The translations under genes and the position numbers were made by a program. The notes under the pieces are model-generated. The model saw only the letters and a list, made by a program, of their open reading frames with translations, did not search any database and was not told the DNA's origin. 64,000 nt of DNA from Impatiens glandulifera (lineage: Eukaryota > Streptophyta > Magnoliopsida > Ericales > Balsaminaceae), in contig NC_061862.1 in the NCBI RefSeq assembly GCF_907164915.1, forward strand, positions 136,267,520 through 136,331,519, written 5' to 3'. Shown one piece after another: positions 45,132 to 57,498 of this stretch. The stretch's first letter is position 1, and each line of letters opens with the position of its first letter.

Positions 45132-47393
45132 TCAAGATGTATAAATTTGAGGAAGTTCAGGATGAGACAAATGTAGTTGTGTCAAAAGCTCATTACATGA
45201 AATACTTGATGATGATGATGATACCACCTTAGATTTCTCCTGTTGAAAGCTAGGCAAAATATCTTGAACATTATGATGATCAGAAAATAGACACATACAT
45301 TTCAAAATCGTACTAGTAATTTCGTCGTCAAGAAGAACTCCCTCTTCCGCCATCTGTTGAAGCAAACCAATTATATCTTCCTTTTCACCCATCGTAAAAA
45401 AACCCTTTAACAAAGAATCGTATACAACAACACTCGGAGCACAACCGCAAGCCACCATCCTCTCGAAAGTATGTTTGGCCTCCTTTAACTGCCCTAACTT
45501 CATAAACCCATTTATAAGTGTAGAAAACGTCACATCATCCGGTACCAAACCCTTTTGAATCATTTCCTCGAAGAATCGTTTGGCAGATTGTAGATCCTTT
45601 GCTTTTAGAGTTCCATGTATTATCATATTAAAAGAAGTAAGATCCGGTTCACTCTCTGTTTTACTCATCGCTAAAAACAACCCTTTCGCTTCCTCCAAAC
45701 TACCATCTTTACAAAGAGTATCGAGCAGTTTGTTATAATGATCGGTCGTAATCAAAATTCCACGACCCATCATGTGAATCAAAAGCCCTTTCGCAAAGTT
45801 AGTCATTTTCAGGCCGCAGAATCCTCCAATCATGGCCGAATAAGTATGTGAATTCAGAACCAATCCCAAATCAAGCGCAGTTTTCAACAACTTCATAGCT
45901 GTACCAACATACCCTTTCTTCAAATGAGCACTAATCAACAAATTAAAAGGAACTATTTCCCTCATTTTCAAATCCCCTATCATTTCACGATGAATCTCCA
46001 TAGCTTCTCCTAATCTACCTTCTTTACATAACCCATAAATTAACGACGTTAACATCCGATAATCTACCTCTGATCGATTCTCATCTTTCAACATCAAACG
46101 AACTAACTTTATCGCCTCGTCGACTTTCCCACTTTCGCAAAGCCCCCAAGCTAACGTATTGTAAGAAACAACGTCCCGTTTGTTATTATTCCCTTTTATC
46201 ATTGTTTCAAAGACTCTTAAAGCATCAGAAATCATACCAGACTTACAAAATCCATCGATTAGTGAATTATATGTTATCGTGTTCGCCTCTATACCTTTCT
46301 CCGCCATTAAGTCTAGTATCCGCATAGCTTCAGAAGGCCTTCCATCTTTACAAAGACCGTCGATTAATACGTTATAGGTTATCAGATCAGGCTGTATTCC
46401 TCTATCCGACATAACATTGAATAACTCGCTAGCTTCTTTCCATCGCTTTGTTTTGCCAAGACAATGCAGTAAACTAGAATAAATGAATTTGTTCGGTTCA
46501 ACTCCTGTTTCAAGCATTGTTTCGTAAAGTTTATTCGCTTGTTCAAAATTCTTGGAATCGCAAAATCCATTGACGAGTGCTCCGTAAGTAACAACATCTG
46601 CATTCAATCCCTTCAGCTTCATCTCTTCCAACAAATCTATTGCTTCTCCCATTCGCCCTGTTTTACAAAGCCCGTCCATAAGAGTGGTGTAAGTAATTAA
46701 GTTGGGGTTCGTTTTCGCCTTATCCATCTCAGCCTTCATGTTCAAAGCTTCTTCTACTTTTTGTGCCTTACAGAGTCCAGTAATGAGAGTGTTGAAAGTA
46801 ACCACATCAGGCAATAACACAGACCCTCTGAACCATTCATTGAAAATCTTGACAGCTCTAAAAACATCACCATTTCGACAAATTCCATTCAAAACGACGT
46901 TTAAACAATATGCATCAACTGTGTAACCACACTTAACCATCGTGCCCAACACTCCAACAGCAAAACCAGGCTTATTAGAATGTGAAAAGAATTCGAGAAG
47001 AACATTCAATGATAAGAAACTGTGGAAAACATGGATACCCTTCATCTTATTGTAGACTTTGATAACCTGGTTATACTTCTTTGACTTCGAAAGTGCTCTT
47101 AAAAGAAAATTGCATGTTGATTCAGAAGGTGGGCCGTGAAAGTCAACAGCTTGATTAAAGAGGAGCAAAGCATCTTCAAGTTGGGGGTTGGATTTTTCAC
47201 ACAGTAACTTAATTCGGTTTTCTATATCAATCAAATTACCTGAAGATTCGTTGAAACTAGATTCTACAGTTGAATACGATGCTGAAGATAAGTATTTAGT
47301 ATAACTCCGGATCAGGTTTTGAGAAGGACGAAACCAGAGAGAGCAATTTCTACAAAGCTGCTTTGTAATAATCATTTCACGCAACCGAATCAT
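45132..47393 (-). CDS. P-class pentatricopeptide repeat (PPR) protein
   Basis: An unbroken single-exon frame of 753 residues starts at ATG 47393. The first 45 residues are rich in Arg, Ser and aromatic residues and poor in acidic ones (MIRLREMIITKQLCRNCSLW...), typical of a mitochondrial or plastid presequence. From about residue 80 to 700 run about 16-17 PPR motifs of mostly 35 residues, such as DVVTFNTLITGLCKAQKVEE, NLITYTTLMDGLCKTGRMGE and DVVTYGALVNGFC. There is no C-terminal E, DYW or SMR domain, so it is P-class. Such proteins bind specific organellar RNAs and affect their stability, processing or translation. It resembles Arabidopsis proteins of the At4g28010 type; orthology is not shown. 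No neighbouring gene is related. This looks like the one ordinary single-copy host gene in the window. Confidence 0.95.
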   Translation of the reverse strand: MIRLREMIITKQLCRNCSLWFRPSQNLIRSYTKYLSSASYSTVESSFNESSGNLIDIENRIKLLCEKSNPQLEDALLLFNQAVDFHGPPSESTCNFLLRALSKSKKYNQVIKVYNKMKGIHVFHSFLSLNVLLEFFSHSNKPGFAVGVLGTMVKCGYTVDAYCLNVVLNGICRNGDVFRAVKIFNEWFRGSVLLPDVVTFNTLITGLCKAQKVEEALNMKAEMDKAKTNPNLITYTTLMDGLCKTGRMGEAIDLLEEMKLKGLNADVVTYGALVNGFCDSKNFEQANKLYETMLETGVEPNKFIYSSLLHCLGKTKRWKEASELFNVMSDRGIQPDLITYNVLIDGLCKDGRPSEAMRILDLMAEKGIEANTITYNSLIDGFCKSGMISDALRVFETMIKGNNNKRDVVSYNTLAWGLCESGKVDEAIKLVRLMLKDENRSEVDYRMLTSLIYGLCKEGRLGEAMEIHREMIGDLKMREIVPFNLLISAHLKKGYVGTAMKLLKTALDLGLVLNSHTYSAMIGGFCGLKMTNFAKGLLIHMMGRGILITTDHYNKLLDTLCKDGSLEEAKGLFLAMSKTESEPDLTSFNMIIHGTLKAKDLQSAKRFFEEMIQKGLVPDDVTFSTLINGFMKLGQLKEAKHTFERMVACGCAPSVVVYDSLLKGFFTMGEKEDIIGLLQQMAEEGVLLDDEITSTILKCMCLFSDHHNVQDILPSFQQEKSKVVSSSSSSISCNELLTQLHLSHPELPQIYTS

Positions 47394-47880
47394 ATATCTC
47401 CAATTGATTATCTCTTATTCAAGAAAAAGTTTTTAACAGCTGTTCTCTGATTTTCACCAGTGTCGTCGACCTACCCACATAAGCTTAGAGGCTCACCTCA
47501 GCGAAAACAAGGAAATCGCAACTGTTGATTCATCTTTGAAGAAGCTTTTTGGTCGCCGCCGAAACGCTACCGCGAGTTCGTAGGCACCGCCGGGAAACCC
47601 CGTCGTTTGCGATGAAATCAGAGTTCCTCCGTCAAGTTGACAGTAGCGTTTGATGCTTTCAGTGGAAGGTAGCTCTCGAATCTTCTCTCTCAATATTTGT
47701 GCTCGCTCATCGAAGAGGAAGAACGGTAAAAATGTCTGTTTTTGTTTGAAGGAAAGAGCGGCGCTGGCTGTAGATTAGGTTTATTTTAGTTTTAGTTTTA
47801 GTTTTGCAAATACGCAGTTTCGGATTTAGTCTATTTTTTTTAAATCTCCTTTAATTAAATATTTTATTACCTAGTTATTA
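47394..47880 (-). promoter_or_regulatory. 5' region of the PPR gene
   Basis: The first 370 bp upstream of the PPR ATG are GC-richer than the surroundings and likely include the 5' UTR. A 66-codon frame at 47493-47693 has no ATG at its start and is not called. No clear TATA box is seen. Confidence 0.45.
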
Positions 47881-47882
47881 TT

Positions 47883-48186
47883 GGAAAATTTGACGAAATC
47901 ACTTAAAAAAGCGTAGATTAGATGCACGGATAAATTTAATTGTGTAAATGATCATTTCAAAATATTCTAACGAAATTATATGTATCGCGTAACACGAAGA
48001 GCAGAATCGTCTCGCGAAGGAAATATATGTGAAAAGTCCAGAATGTCCGTGCCTTTCGCGTTTCGTAACGGAGGTAATTTCACATACTTTCCTTTCGTGT
48101 TACGCAACGGGACAATTTCGTCACAATTTTGTGCAATTAACCTGCGCATTTTGAGAACATTTTTAGGGTCATTTCGTCAAATTTCC
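47883..48186. mobile_element. 304-bp MITE with MULE-like termini
   Basis: Inverted ends GGAAAATTTGACGAAATCAC and GTCATTTCGTCAAATTTCC. The interior has a second inverted pair (TCGCGTAACACGAAG with CTTTCGTGTTACGCAACG). A clear target duplication is not visible. The 72-codon frame inside (47980-48198) is not a gene. Confidence 0.7.
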
Positions 48187-48239
48187 CTATTTATTTGATA
48201 AATATATAAAAAAAAAATACAATTTAGAGAAAAACTATT

Positions 48240-48518
48240 AGGCCTTGTTCGTATTTGGGTTTTCAAAATAACTCAACCATATCAATTGTCACTTCACTCT
48301 CCCTCTCATCCTTCAAATCAATCAAGTCATTAACCAAAATACTAAAATACCCTCTATTTTAAATTATAATTATTTATTTTATTTATATATATCAATACCT
48401 TTTAAGTCTTTTTATCAAAAAAATATCATCATTTCCTCAAAACTATCACCAATCATTACCAATAATCATTTTTCTCTCTTTTCAAGTTATTTAAATAACC
48501 TGAACCAAACAAACCCTT
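48240..48518 (+). mobile_element. MITE with GGCCTTGTTCG termini (hAT-like)
   Basis: Imperfect inverted ends GGCCTTGTTCGTATTTGGGTT and (right, inverted) AAGGGTTTGTTTGG. Related copies lie at 34258-34497 and 34805-35015. No coding capacity; the target duplication is unclear. Confidence 0.7.
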
Positions 48519-48929
48519 AATTTATTGAAATTAATGTGAGGGATAAGAGACCGCCACCTTTTCAACCAAATAATATTTGATTCACTGACCATTTGTCCTA
48601 AAAATAGAAAAGAATCAAATCAAATTAGATTAGCAACATGTGAGCTCTCATCTCTATCAATATCCTTAGGTCTAACTTAGTTTACGCATTAACAATTATT
48701 TTTCTATAATAATACTCTTTGATTCTATCAATTATATATAAAGATCTTGGCCTTTGATGTTAAATTTGATTTGAAATTTTGCTTAACACGTCTAATAATT
48801 AAACCATTCATATTAGAGTCATCTTGCATAAATGGATAGATCAATAAATTAATTGTTTATTTGAGATGAATCTTAATTTAAAATTGGTGACAAATTTTAT
48901 ATGGATAAAGATGTAACCTTAAAATGGAG
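48519..48929. other. Intergenic DNA
   Basis: AT-rich with no supported gene or repeat. Confidence 0.5.
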
Positions 48930-49125
48930 AAGATAAAAAAAAAATGTATGCTTGTTTTATAGTGTATGATATAGTGCTTGCATAGGGTGACTTTTATGAC
49001 CAAAATATACTATTATGTGTATCATTGTTTTTTTATGGTTTAATTGTCAAATTGAGATTTTTATTAGACCAACTTAGATTTCGGATCTCTTTTTCTAAAC
49101 CTTACAATTTTGTGATATTTATTGT
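48930..49125. repeat. Direct repeat A (left copy)
   Basis: Nearly identical to 51578-51770 in its first 110 bp (landmarks GTATGCTTGTTTTATAGTG and GCATAGGGTGACTTTTATG). The two copies flank a decayed LTR fragment. Confidence 0.85.
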
Positions 49126-49507
49126 TAAAGTTATATAAAACGAAGTTTGTCTTAATAATACTCTAACCCCGTTAATTTATTATTATTTACGTGACATTAT
49201 TTATATATAAAAATATATACATATCACTAATTGAATTACATGTCATTTTTTTTCTCAACTCATGTGACCTATTATATTTAAATATGGTTAATTTATGGTT
49301 TATGATTCAAATTTGAATTTTTATTTTTCAATTCAATATATAATTTTTTAAAATTTAAATAAAAGTTTCATGTTCTTTTGAAACTGAAATTAAGATTTTT
49401 TTTAATTTAATAAGTAAATCAATTTAGGGTTTAATTTTTTAAATAACTATTATTCATAAATAAATAACATTTAATAATCATTATACATGGACAAACTATA
49501 AACATAT

Positions 49508-51577
49508 TCTAACCCTCGGAAAATCCTTGTCCCAAAAAAAAATTTTAAGTTCAAGAAATTTCAACATCAATTTGTGTGTCAGAAATCTTTTTCAATAAAA
49601 CATTATTTTTTTAAAAGATTTATAAAAATATGTCCTAATCTTTTGAAATTAATTATAACAATAATTAATTTTGATCAAATTTCAAATAATCTTTTAGATT
49701 TAAAACAATCCAATTAAAATTTGAATAAATAAATCTGTATTAATTTAAAAGATTATTTATTTGATATAAGATTCGCCAATTGATTTTTAATTTAAAATTA
49801 ATAAAATTATACATTTACAAACGAATATTTGACTAGAGTCTCTTTTAGGTTCGGTGTTTGTTGATACTCTAGAAAGGCTTTCATGTTATATCATCTGTAT
49901 CAATTAAAGAACGTTTCTACTTTATAAAGTCTTGGCTTTTGAAAATTTGGTTTTATTTAATAATTATTCTTCAAGTTCTAGACATGTACATGTTTTTCTT
50001 GCATTTAAAATTATAGAATAATATTTAAATGTTGGTACATGAGATTGATGTCGATGAATAATGAGGAAAATACCTAAAAAAATATTAGTTTCAGAGCGTT
50101 AGGTCTAAAAATAAATCCAAAACAGGCCCTTATTAAAATATTTTTTATGAAAAATTTCTTTAAATATTTTGAAATTGTTTTCCATTTTTTCAGATTTTTA
50201 GAAAATGGTTTGTGATTTCAAAATTAAAAAAATTAATTTTGAAAATTAAAATCTAAACCAAAAACGCCCAAGACCGGTCTTTCGGTCCTGAGTGTTGCTT
50301 CCCTCGGTCCCAGGCTAAAACTCTCGGTCATGGGTGGAAATCCCTTGGTCGAGGCGCGGGAGGATCTCGGTCAGGTACGGGAGGCTCTCGGTCGAGTGCG
50401 AGAGATTCTTAGTCGGGGTACGGGAGGCTCTCGGTCGGGGTGTAAGAGGCTCTCGATCGGATGCAAGAGCCCTCGGTCAGGTGCAAAATACCTCGATCGA
50501 GGTGCGAAGAGTTCTCGGTCTTAGGCTAACTCTGGTCTAAACTCGGGTTAAACCAAGGCTAAACTTGGGCTAAATTTCATCGGTCAAATGTAGGGGAGGG
50601 TTTATTTTTCATCGGTCATGGGCTAACCTTGGGATAGATTTGGGCTAAACCTGGGCTCAGTTTCCTCGGTCGGAAATCGAACCCTAGTTAGAGTCTCAAT
50701 CGGTCGCCAAGAACATCAAACTGCAGGTTTGATGTTTTTGATTGGGGCCTTGATCCAATGGCATGTGGATCTTCGCTTAGTCTCATGGATCATTTATAAC
50801 ATCATCCCAATGCATCATTCAATTAGGATGATGTCTCACTCAACTCAAACAGTTTTGAAAAAAAAAATGTATTTTTGAGTTTTAAGGTTTTATGAAACGT
50901 AAGGAGCTAGTCAATAACTTCTTTATACTTCATATGATTGAATGAAACTAAAACTTGAACATTGTTGTTCGTTTTGACTGATTCAAGAACTAAAATTTTA
51001 TTTTTTATAAAAAAATTAGTTTTTGATTAAACATGATCGTGATGGCTTTGAATTGGCTTAAATATGTTCTTAACATCCTTAGAAACATATAAAAAAATTT
51101 GGGTCGCTGATCTTGAGTAATAACATAACCCCGATTTTGAAAATTTTCTAAATCAAAATTGGGTATTTATGATTTAGATTGATTTGTTATGTTTTGTTTC
51201 GATAAAAAAAACTTACAAATAATCCTAAAATTATTCTTCAATCAAGAAATCAGACAATCAAGCAGTATATAAAACTAGTCGAACTAAAATATAAAAATTT
51301 CAATAAAACATGTAAATCGAATTATAGTAGGATTGGAAGTTTACTTTGAGTTGGAGAACACCACTTAACTCTTTTAGAAGCTTCCTAAATGCCTGGATCC
51401 GAGCTTTACAGCCTTGCACAATTTTCAAATTTTCATAAAAAGATTGAAGATCTTCAATGGAGGATTTTTATTCGAGATTGATTGAGAGCTTGAGGGTGGA
51501 TCTCTTGTCTTCGGTTTGCCTAGAGGAGGCTATTTATAGCCTTCCAATGTCGGTTGATCGACAAAGTATCTTTGATA
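49508..51577 (+). mobile_element. Degenerate copy of the large-LTR repeat
   Basis: Aligns loosely, in the same order, with the solo LTR at 51940-54996: a start like AACCCTCGGAAAAT, a GACTAGAGTC block with a heptad CTCTAG, a block before 50270 ending in a cggtc-rich minisatellite (50275-50690), and a TATA-like CTATTTATAG near 51528. It is shorter by about 1 kb. It has no coding capacity; short frames at 50330-50540 arise from the CGGTC repeats. Confidence 0.6.
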
Positions 51578-51770
51578 AAAAAAAAAGTATGCTTGTTTTA
51601 TAGTGTATGATATAGTGCTTGCATAGGGTGACTTTTATGACCAAAATATACTAGTATATGTTTATTATTTTTTTTTATGGTCTAATTGTCAAATTGAGAC
51701 TTCTTATTGGGGGCCAATTTATATTTTAGAACTCTTTTTTTAAACCTCACAATTTGGTTCTCTTTATTTT
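51578..51770. repeat. Direct repeat A (right copy)
   Basis: Second copy of 48930-49125, same orientation, 2.65 kb away. Confidence 0.85.
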
Positions 51771-51774
51771 TATT

Positions 51775-51939
51775 CGGGATTGATTGAGATTGATGGTTGA
51801 TTTTTGAGGGAATAAGAGGTGTTTGAAAATATGATTAAGATTGGTGGTTGGTTTGTCGAGGGATAAGAGGCGTGTAAAAATATGATTGGAATTGGTGATT
51901 GGTTTACCGAAGGATAAGAAGCGTGTGAAAATGTGATTA
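51775..51939. repeat. About 60-bp minisatellite, left part
   Basis: Three copies of a unit like GGTGGTTGGTTTGTCGAGGG followed by ATAAGAGGCGTGTGAAAATG. The array resumes at 55002 on the other side of the solo LTR. Confidence 0.85.
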
Positions 51940-54900
51940 TGTAACCCCCGGGATTATGGTTCACTCGTAGCTTAACACATGTTTGGACGACACGTGACAA
52001 TACGGGAGGAGACCCGAGGTGGCTCGAGGTTCGATGTGTTTCAACCTTAGTTTACGTATCAGACATCTTTTTAAAAGAAAATATTTTAAAAATACTTGAG
52101 AGTTTTGAAAATTAATCATGTAAAAATAATTAATTTTATTCAAATTTTAATAATCTGGGCCCAGTTTAAATTAATCAAACATAACTAATTTACATGATTA
52201 TCTATTTGAAACTAGAGTCGTCAAATGATTTTAGAAAAATTAGTAAAAAGTACATGTATAAATAAATGTACTTTATACTAGAGTTTTTATAAAGGATTCG
52301 TTTTTTGTTACGCTCGGGAAAGGGCTTTCGCGCTATATCCTTCGCGCCCGTCAAATGACAGTTTTATTTTATTTAAATAAAAGTTTGGATATTAAAAAAT
52401 TTATTTATAACATTTTATTTCCTTTGATTAATAGTACGGGGTCGTAAACAATGATAGGTTTAGATTTCGTAAATAATTGTATAAAATTATTTTAAAATGG
52501 TGTACCTATGATTGCGTTGATATAAGATTAAGTATAATACTTGAAAGATATCATAAAAATGTTAGAATTTAAAAATAAATTCCAAACGGGGCCTTAGCCA
52601 AAATATTTGTTTAGAAAATATCCCGAAAATATTTAAAATTCATTTTCTGACATTTGGAATTTTATGAAAATGGATCGGGGTTCCAAAATTACAAAAATAA
52701 TTTTATTTTTTGAAAAGTGGAACCAAATAGGCCTTAGGACCAGAGTCCTAGGGCTTGGGTCTGTTTTTGATGATCTGGGCTCGAATGGGCTTGGTCTACA
52801 CCGGGGTGGTCTTGATTAGGGCTTGGGAGCGTGGATCCATGGATTCAGAGGGCTTAGTCTTGGGTTCGGGAGGCTCGGTCTCGAACTTGGACTACTTGGT
52901 CTTGAGTTTGAGAGGCTTGGTCATAGGCTCAGTTTACCGGTTTAATTCTTCGATCCTAAGTTAAGGGGTCCTCGGTCCTATGCTAAAAGGGAACTCGATT
53001 TTAGGTTAGAAAAAATGGTCCTAGGATAAAGGGAGTGATCGGTCTTAGGTTATAAAACTAAGTCGGATTTCTCGGTCCTAAGCTAAGAACATCGGTCCTT
53101 GGGTTCGGTCCTAACTCAAGAACATCGGTCCTTGGTCTCGGTCCTAACTCAAGAACATCGGTCTGTAGTCTTGATCCTATGTTAGTTTTCTCGGTCGATT
53201 TCATCGGTCCCTACTAAGATCATCGGTCCTCGTTCTCGGTCCCTAGCTAAGAACCTCGGTCATTTGCATTGGTCCAAGAGGACCGAGTGTTCTTGAATTA
53301 GTCAAAAAATTGCAGGTGTTATATTTTTTAATACTGATCATGAAATCATGACCTGTAAGTTGCAGCCAAATCATATGATTGTGGGGATTAAAGCCTTAAC
53401 CATAATCACGATTAATCGATCTCTACAAAGATTAATTTCTCAAAACTATTTTTAGGTCATTTGAGATCTTTAGAATTAGGTCATCTCATGGCCTAATTTT
53501 TGTTCCAACAGCTTATAAATGATGAACATAGTCAAACACAACCAAAATAAGAATGTCATAGCAGCTCTGTAACAACTTTTGAAATCGAAAGTCAAACTAT
53601 TTTTTTTAAATCAATTGGATCAAAATGATCGAGATGTTGATATTATGATTTGAAATTATCCTAACATGTTTAAAAATATGTTAGGCAACTATTTGAATCA
53701 AAATTCAAGTCAAAAAGCTCAAGAACATCAAATTCAAAAAATACATATTTCAAACCAAATTTTATTTTTTTCGTTTTAGGTTGATTTAATCAAATCTCTT
53801 CCGACAAAAAGTTCATACATCATCTAGGGAGTGATTATAAACAAAGAAAATAAAATTGAGGCCTATAACATATCAACCCGATCAAATTTGAAAAAAAAAA
53901 TAGATTTCAATGACAATTTAAATTATAGTGAATCTGGAAGCTTAGCAGCAATTGGAAAACACTCCAATGATGTCTATGAAGCTTTCCTGAAGCCTAAATC
54001 AAAGTTTTGATCGCCAAAAAATATTTTTACAAAAACCAGTTCCCGAAATCTTCAAGATCTTTGATTTAAGTATTAATATGTGATTATTGTTTGATGTTTT
54101 TGAAGCTTAACACCTAAGGAGTATTTTTACTCAGCTAGGTCGGTCAATCGAAGTAGAATTCAACTTCGATTTTTCTATCGGAGTTGTTCATCTCCGTTTC
54201 TATTTCAACTTAGGCATCCTAGCTAGGATGTAGATTTTGAATTCAAAGTATAGGGGAATTAAAGGCGAGGATAATACATGTACAAGGGTGAAAACATGTA
54301 AGGATAAGATCGACTATATGCAAAGATAAACCTTCTGGAAGAATCGTTAGCGTCGATTGCATTTCTGGTGATCCCTTACATCGGCGAAAAAGACGGGTTA
54401 AAACGATATTGTTTCGTTTAACTGAAATGTGGAGTTTCAGTGTTCCATCATGTTTTGTCCGCGTCTGGCTGTTTTCGGTTAACGGGGTTGGCATCTTGTT
54501 CGTTAATCCCGTGTGGATCGGGCGTGCGCGTTCTTCCTAGGTTATCAGGATTATCAGTTTATATTTTTAATAAAAGGGTTATTTGAAATCGAATTTTTAT
54601 CCCTTTTGTAAATTTTTTTCACCAAAAATAGCACAAAAAATGTTTTTGGAAAAATAATAAAAATTATGTCAATTATTTTTATTTTTGGATATTTTGAGGT
54701 ATTTATTTAATTGTTAAGACATAAATTATGTTTAAAATCATAATTAAATAATTTCAACCCCTTTTAGTGTTTAATTTGGGTAAAATAAATACAATATTTT
54801 AAACTCAAATTATTTTTGGATTTTATTTAATTTTTCTAATTATGGTTTAATTATCACAATAATTAACCCTAATTTGATTTTTTTAATCTATTTTTGGGGT

Positions 54901-54996
54901 TATTTTGAATATAAAAATTAAAAATGTTATTTTAATATTATTATAATTTAATAATATTATTTATAAATTAGTGTATGTCAAATTTTCATGTTTACA
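51940..54996 (+). mobile_element. Solo LTR, about 3.06 kb
   Basis: Starts TGTAACCCCCGGG and ends TTTACA (TG...CA). The flanks GATTA (51935-51939) and GATTG (54997-55001) are a 5-bp duplication with one mismatch. The minisatellite on both sides joins cleanly when the LTR is removed. No gag or pol is present, so it is a solo LTR. A 3-kb LTR fits large Ty3/gypsy elements (Ogre/Tat-like), by size only. Inside, 52740-53290 is a CGGTCCTAAGCTAAGAAC-type minisatellite. Confidence 0.75.
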
Positions 54997-55001
54997 GATT
55001 G

Positions 55002-56640
55002 AGTTTGATGGTTGGTTTGTCAAATGATAAAAGACTTATGAAATTGTGATTAAGATATGGTTTTCCAAGGGATAAGATACTAGTAATAAAGAATCATGAG
55101 GTGACGAGATTAGAGGTTGATTGAGATTGGCAAAAGGTTTGTCGAAATGATAAGAGATGTGTGAAAGTGTGATTAAGATTGGTTGTTGGGTTATCGAGGA
55201 ATAAGTGATGTGTGAAAGTGTGATTTGGATTCGTGGTTAGTTTGTCGAGAGATAAGAGGTCGTTAACATTAGGATAAGTTTTTGGTTTGCCAAGAGATGT
55301 AGGTAATAAAGGATCGTAAAGTCATGAGATTAGAGGTCGATTGAGATTGGTAGTTGGTTTGCTAGGGATCAAAGGCATGTAAGTGTGAAAGTTTGAGGTT
55401 ACGAGATGAGAGGTCGATTGGGATTGGTAATTGGTTTACCGATGAATAAGAGGCATGTAACATTGGAACTAGTAGTTAGTCTATCGAAGGATAAGAGGTC
55501 GATTTAGGTCGATGGTTGATTTTCCGAGAGATAATAGAAGTATATGAAAGTGTGATTGAGATTGATGGTTTGTGGTTGGTTTGCCGAGAGATAAAAAAAA
55601 TATGTGGAAGTGTGATGTAACGAGGTGGAGAGTGTCATTGGGATTGGTGATTGATTTGGCGAGAGATAAAAGGCGTGTGAAAGTAATGAGGTCACGAGAT
55701 GAAAGGTCAATTAGAATTGGTGGTTGGTTTTTTGAAGGATAAGAGACCAGTAAAAAATGATCGTAAGGTCACGCGATTAGAGGTTATTTGTGATCGGTAG
55801 TTGGTTTGTCGAGGGATTAAAAGAATGTGAAAGTTTGAGGTCACAAAATGAGAGGTCAATGGGATTAGTAGCTGGTTTTCCAAGAGATAAGAGGTCGATA
55901 AGACTGAGATTAGTTGTTAGTTTACTAAAGGATAAGAGATCGGTAACAAAGGATCGTAGGATTACTATATTCGAGGTCGATTGTGATTGATGGTTAAAAT
56001 ATATGTGAATGAGATGTTAATTGACCGAAATATGAGGTCACAATATTAAAGATTGATTGTGATTATTGGTTGATTTATCGAGAGATAAGATACATCTAAA
56101 AGTGTGAGGTCATGAGATGGAGAGGTCAATTGGAAATTTTGATGGTTGGTTTAGCGAGGGATGAGAAACGTGTGAAAGTGTGTGATGTCACAATATTAGT
56201 AATTAGAGTTGTCCACTAAGAAAAATAATATTGGTGGTTAAATGTGTGACTGAGAAGGTTGGTTGACCGAAGTGTGAAAGTAAGGTCACGAGATGAGAGA
56301 TCAATTTGATTGGTGGTTGGTTTGTTAAAATGAGGGTAAAGAGGTCGCGGTAATGATATGAGTTGGTTAAGGTACAAAATAATCGAAAAGTGGGGTCACA
56401 TGATTAGTACTAAGATGTTCATTGGAGAACAAAAAATATTGATGTTAAATATATGAATGAATTTGTTGGTTTAATGAAGAAATAAAGGTAAAAAAGTTAG
56501 TGATATGATGAGATAGTTGGTTTGCAAAAAATGATGGTAAAAGATGTTGGTACTCTTGAGATGGTTGAGTGCACAAGTGAGGTCACGAGATTAGTAATAT
56601 GAGAGGTTTATTATGTAAGAAATGATATTGTTGGTTAACT
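55002..56640. repeat. About 60-bp minisatellite, main array
   Basis: Some twenty-five or more degenerate copies of GATTGGTGGTTGGTTTGTCG + AGGGATAAGAGGCGTGTGA + AAGTGTGA, with spacing that varies by deletions. It shares the unit with 51775-51939. No coding capacity. Confidence 0.85.
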
Positions 56641-56894
56641 GAGAAATTAGAGTATGAAGTCGAAAACAACGATGAATGAGAGGAGGAAGACGATCAGTAG
56701 ACTGTCTCAACCATTGAAGAACCATCATGTTCAAACCATAGATGTTGATGACGAATAGGATAATAAAGGTGATTAAAATGATGATAATGGCGATCACAAA
56801 GAGGTGAATATTGATTATTTCAACTATGTAAATGTGATTTTTATTTATCATTGCAACTCAAAGAAATTATGCTAGTATTAATATAAAATTTCTA

Positions 56895-56914
56895 TAATAA
56901 AAATAATATTATCA

Positions 56915-56952
<38 letters not shown>

Positions 56953-57498
56953 GGAAATGTTGGCGCTTTTGACGTTGCATTCAAACAGCTTCTAGTTGGA
57001 AGCGAGACCATGATATTTTGATCTCTAAGGTCGACTATTTTTTACCAAAACTCAAGTCGGATTCATTTAGAGAGAAAAATATTTGATGTAAAATACATGA
57101 TGTGAATAAAAATATTTCATAACATTTATTATTAATAATATAAATATTATAAATTAAAATAATTAAACTAATAATAAAAGTAAAATATTATTTCATTTAA
57201 TTATTTATATTAAATAAATTATATTTTAACATATAATTGATAGTATATTTTAATTAATTTTATATTATAAATTAAAATCTCAGTAATTATTCAGATTATA
57301 ATAATAATAATATAAGTTTTTTATAATAAAATAATATTAATAGAAGTAAATAATAATAATTAGGATGTGCTTTCTAAAAAAGAAAATATTATTAATGAAG
57401 AAAATAGGGAGTAGTTCTCTCTATTCATTTATAAAATAAGTTTATAAAAAAACTATTTATTCTTATTTTAATAAAACTATTTATTTTAATTAAATTTT
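56895..57498. repeat. Segmental duplication copy A, left part
   Basis: Parallels 62495-63050 in the same orientation (landmarks GATATTTT, TTTAGAGA and TATTAATTAATTTTATATTATAAA). An (AAT)n run at 56915-56951 lies at its left end. It is interrupted at 57499 by a CACTA-like insertion. Confidence 0.75.

Noticed and set aside
47493..47693. Minus-strand 66-codon frame upstream of the PPR gene as a possible uORF
   Set aside because: It has no ATG at its start and no family similarity; left as part of the 5' region.
50330..50540. Two overlapping Arg/Gly-rich frames
   Set aside because: They arise from the CGGTC-type minisatellite in a decayed LTR.
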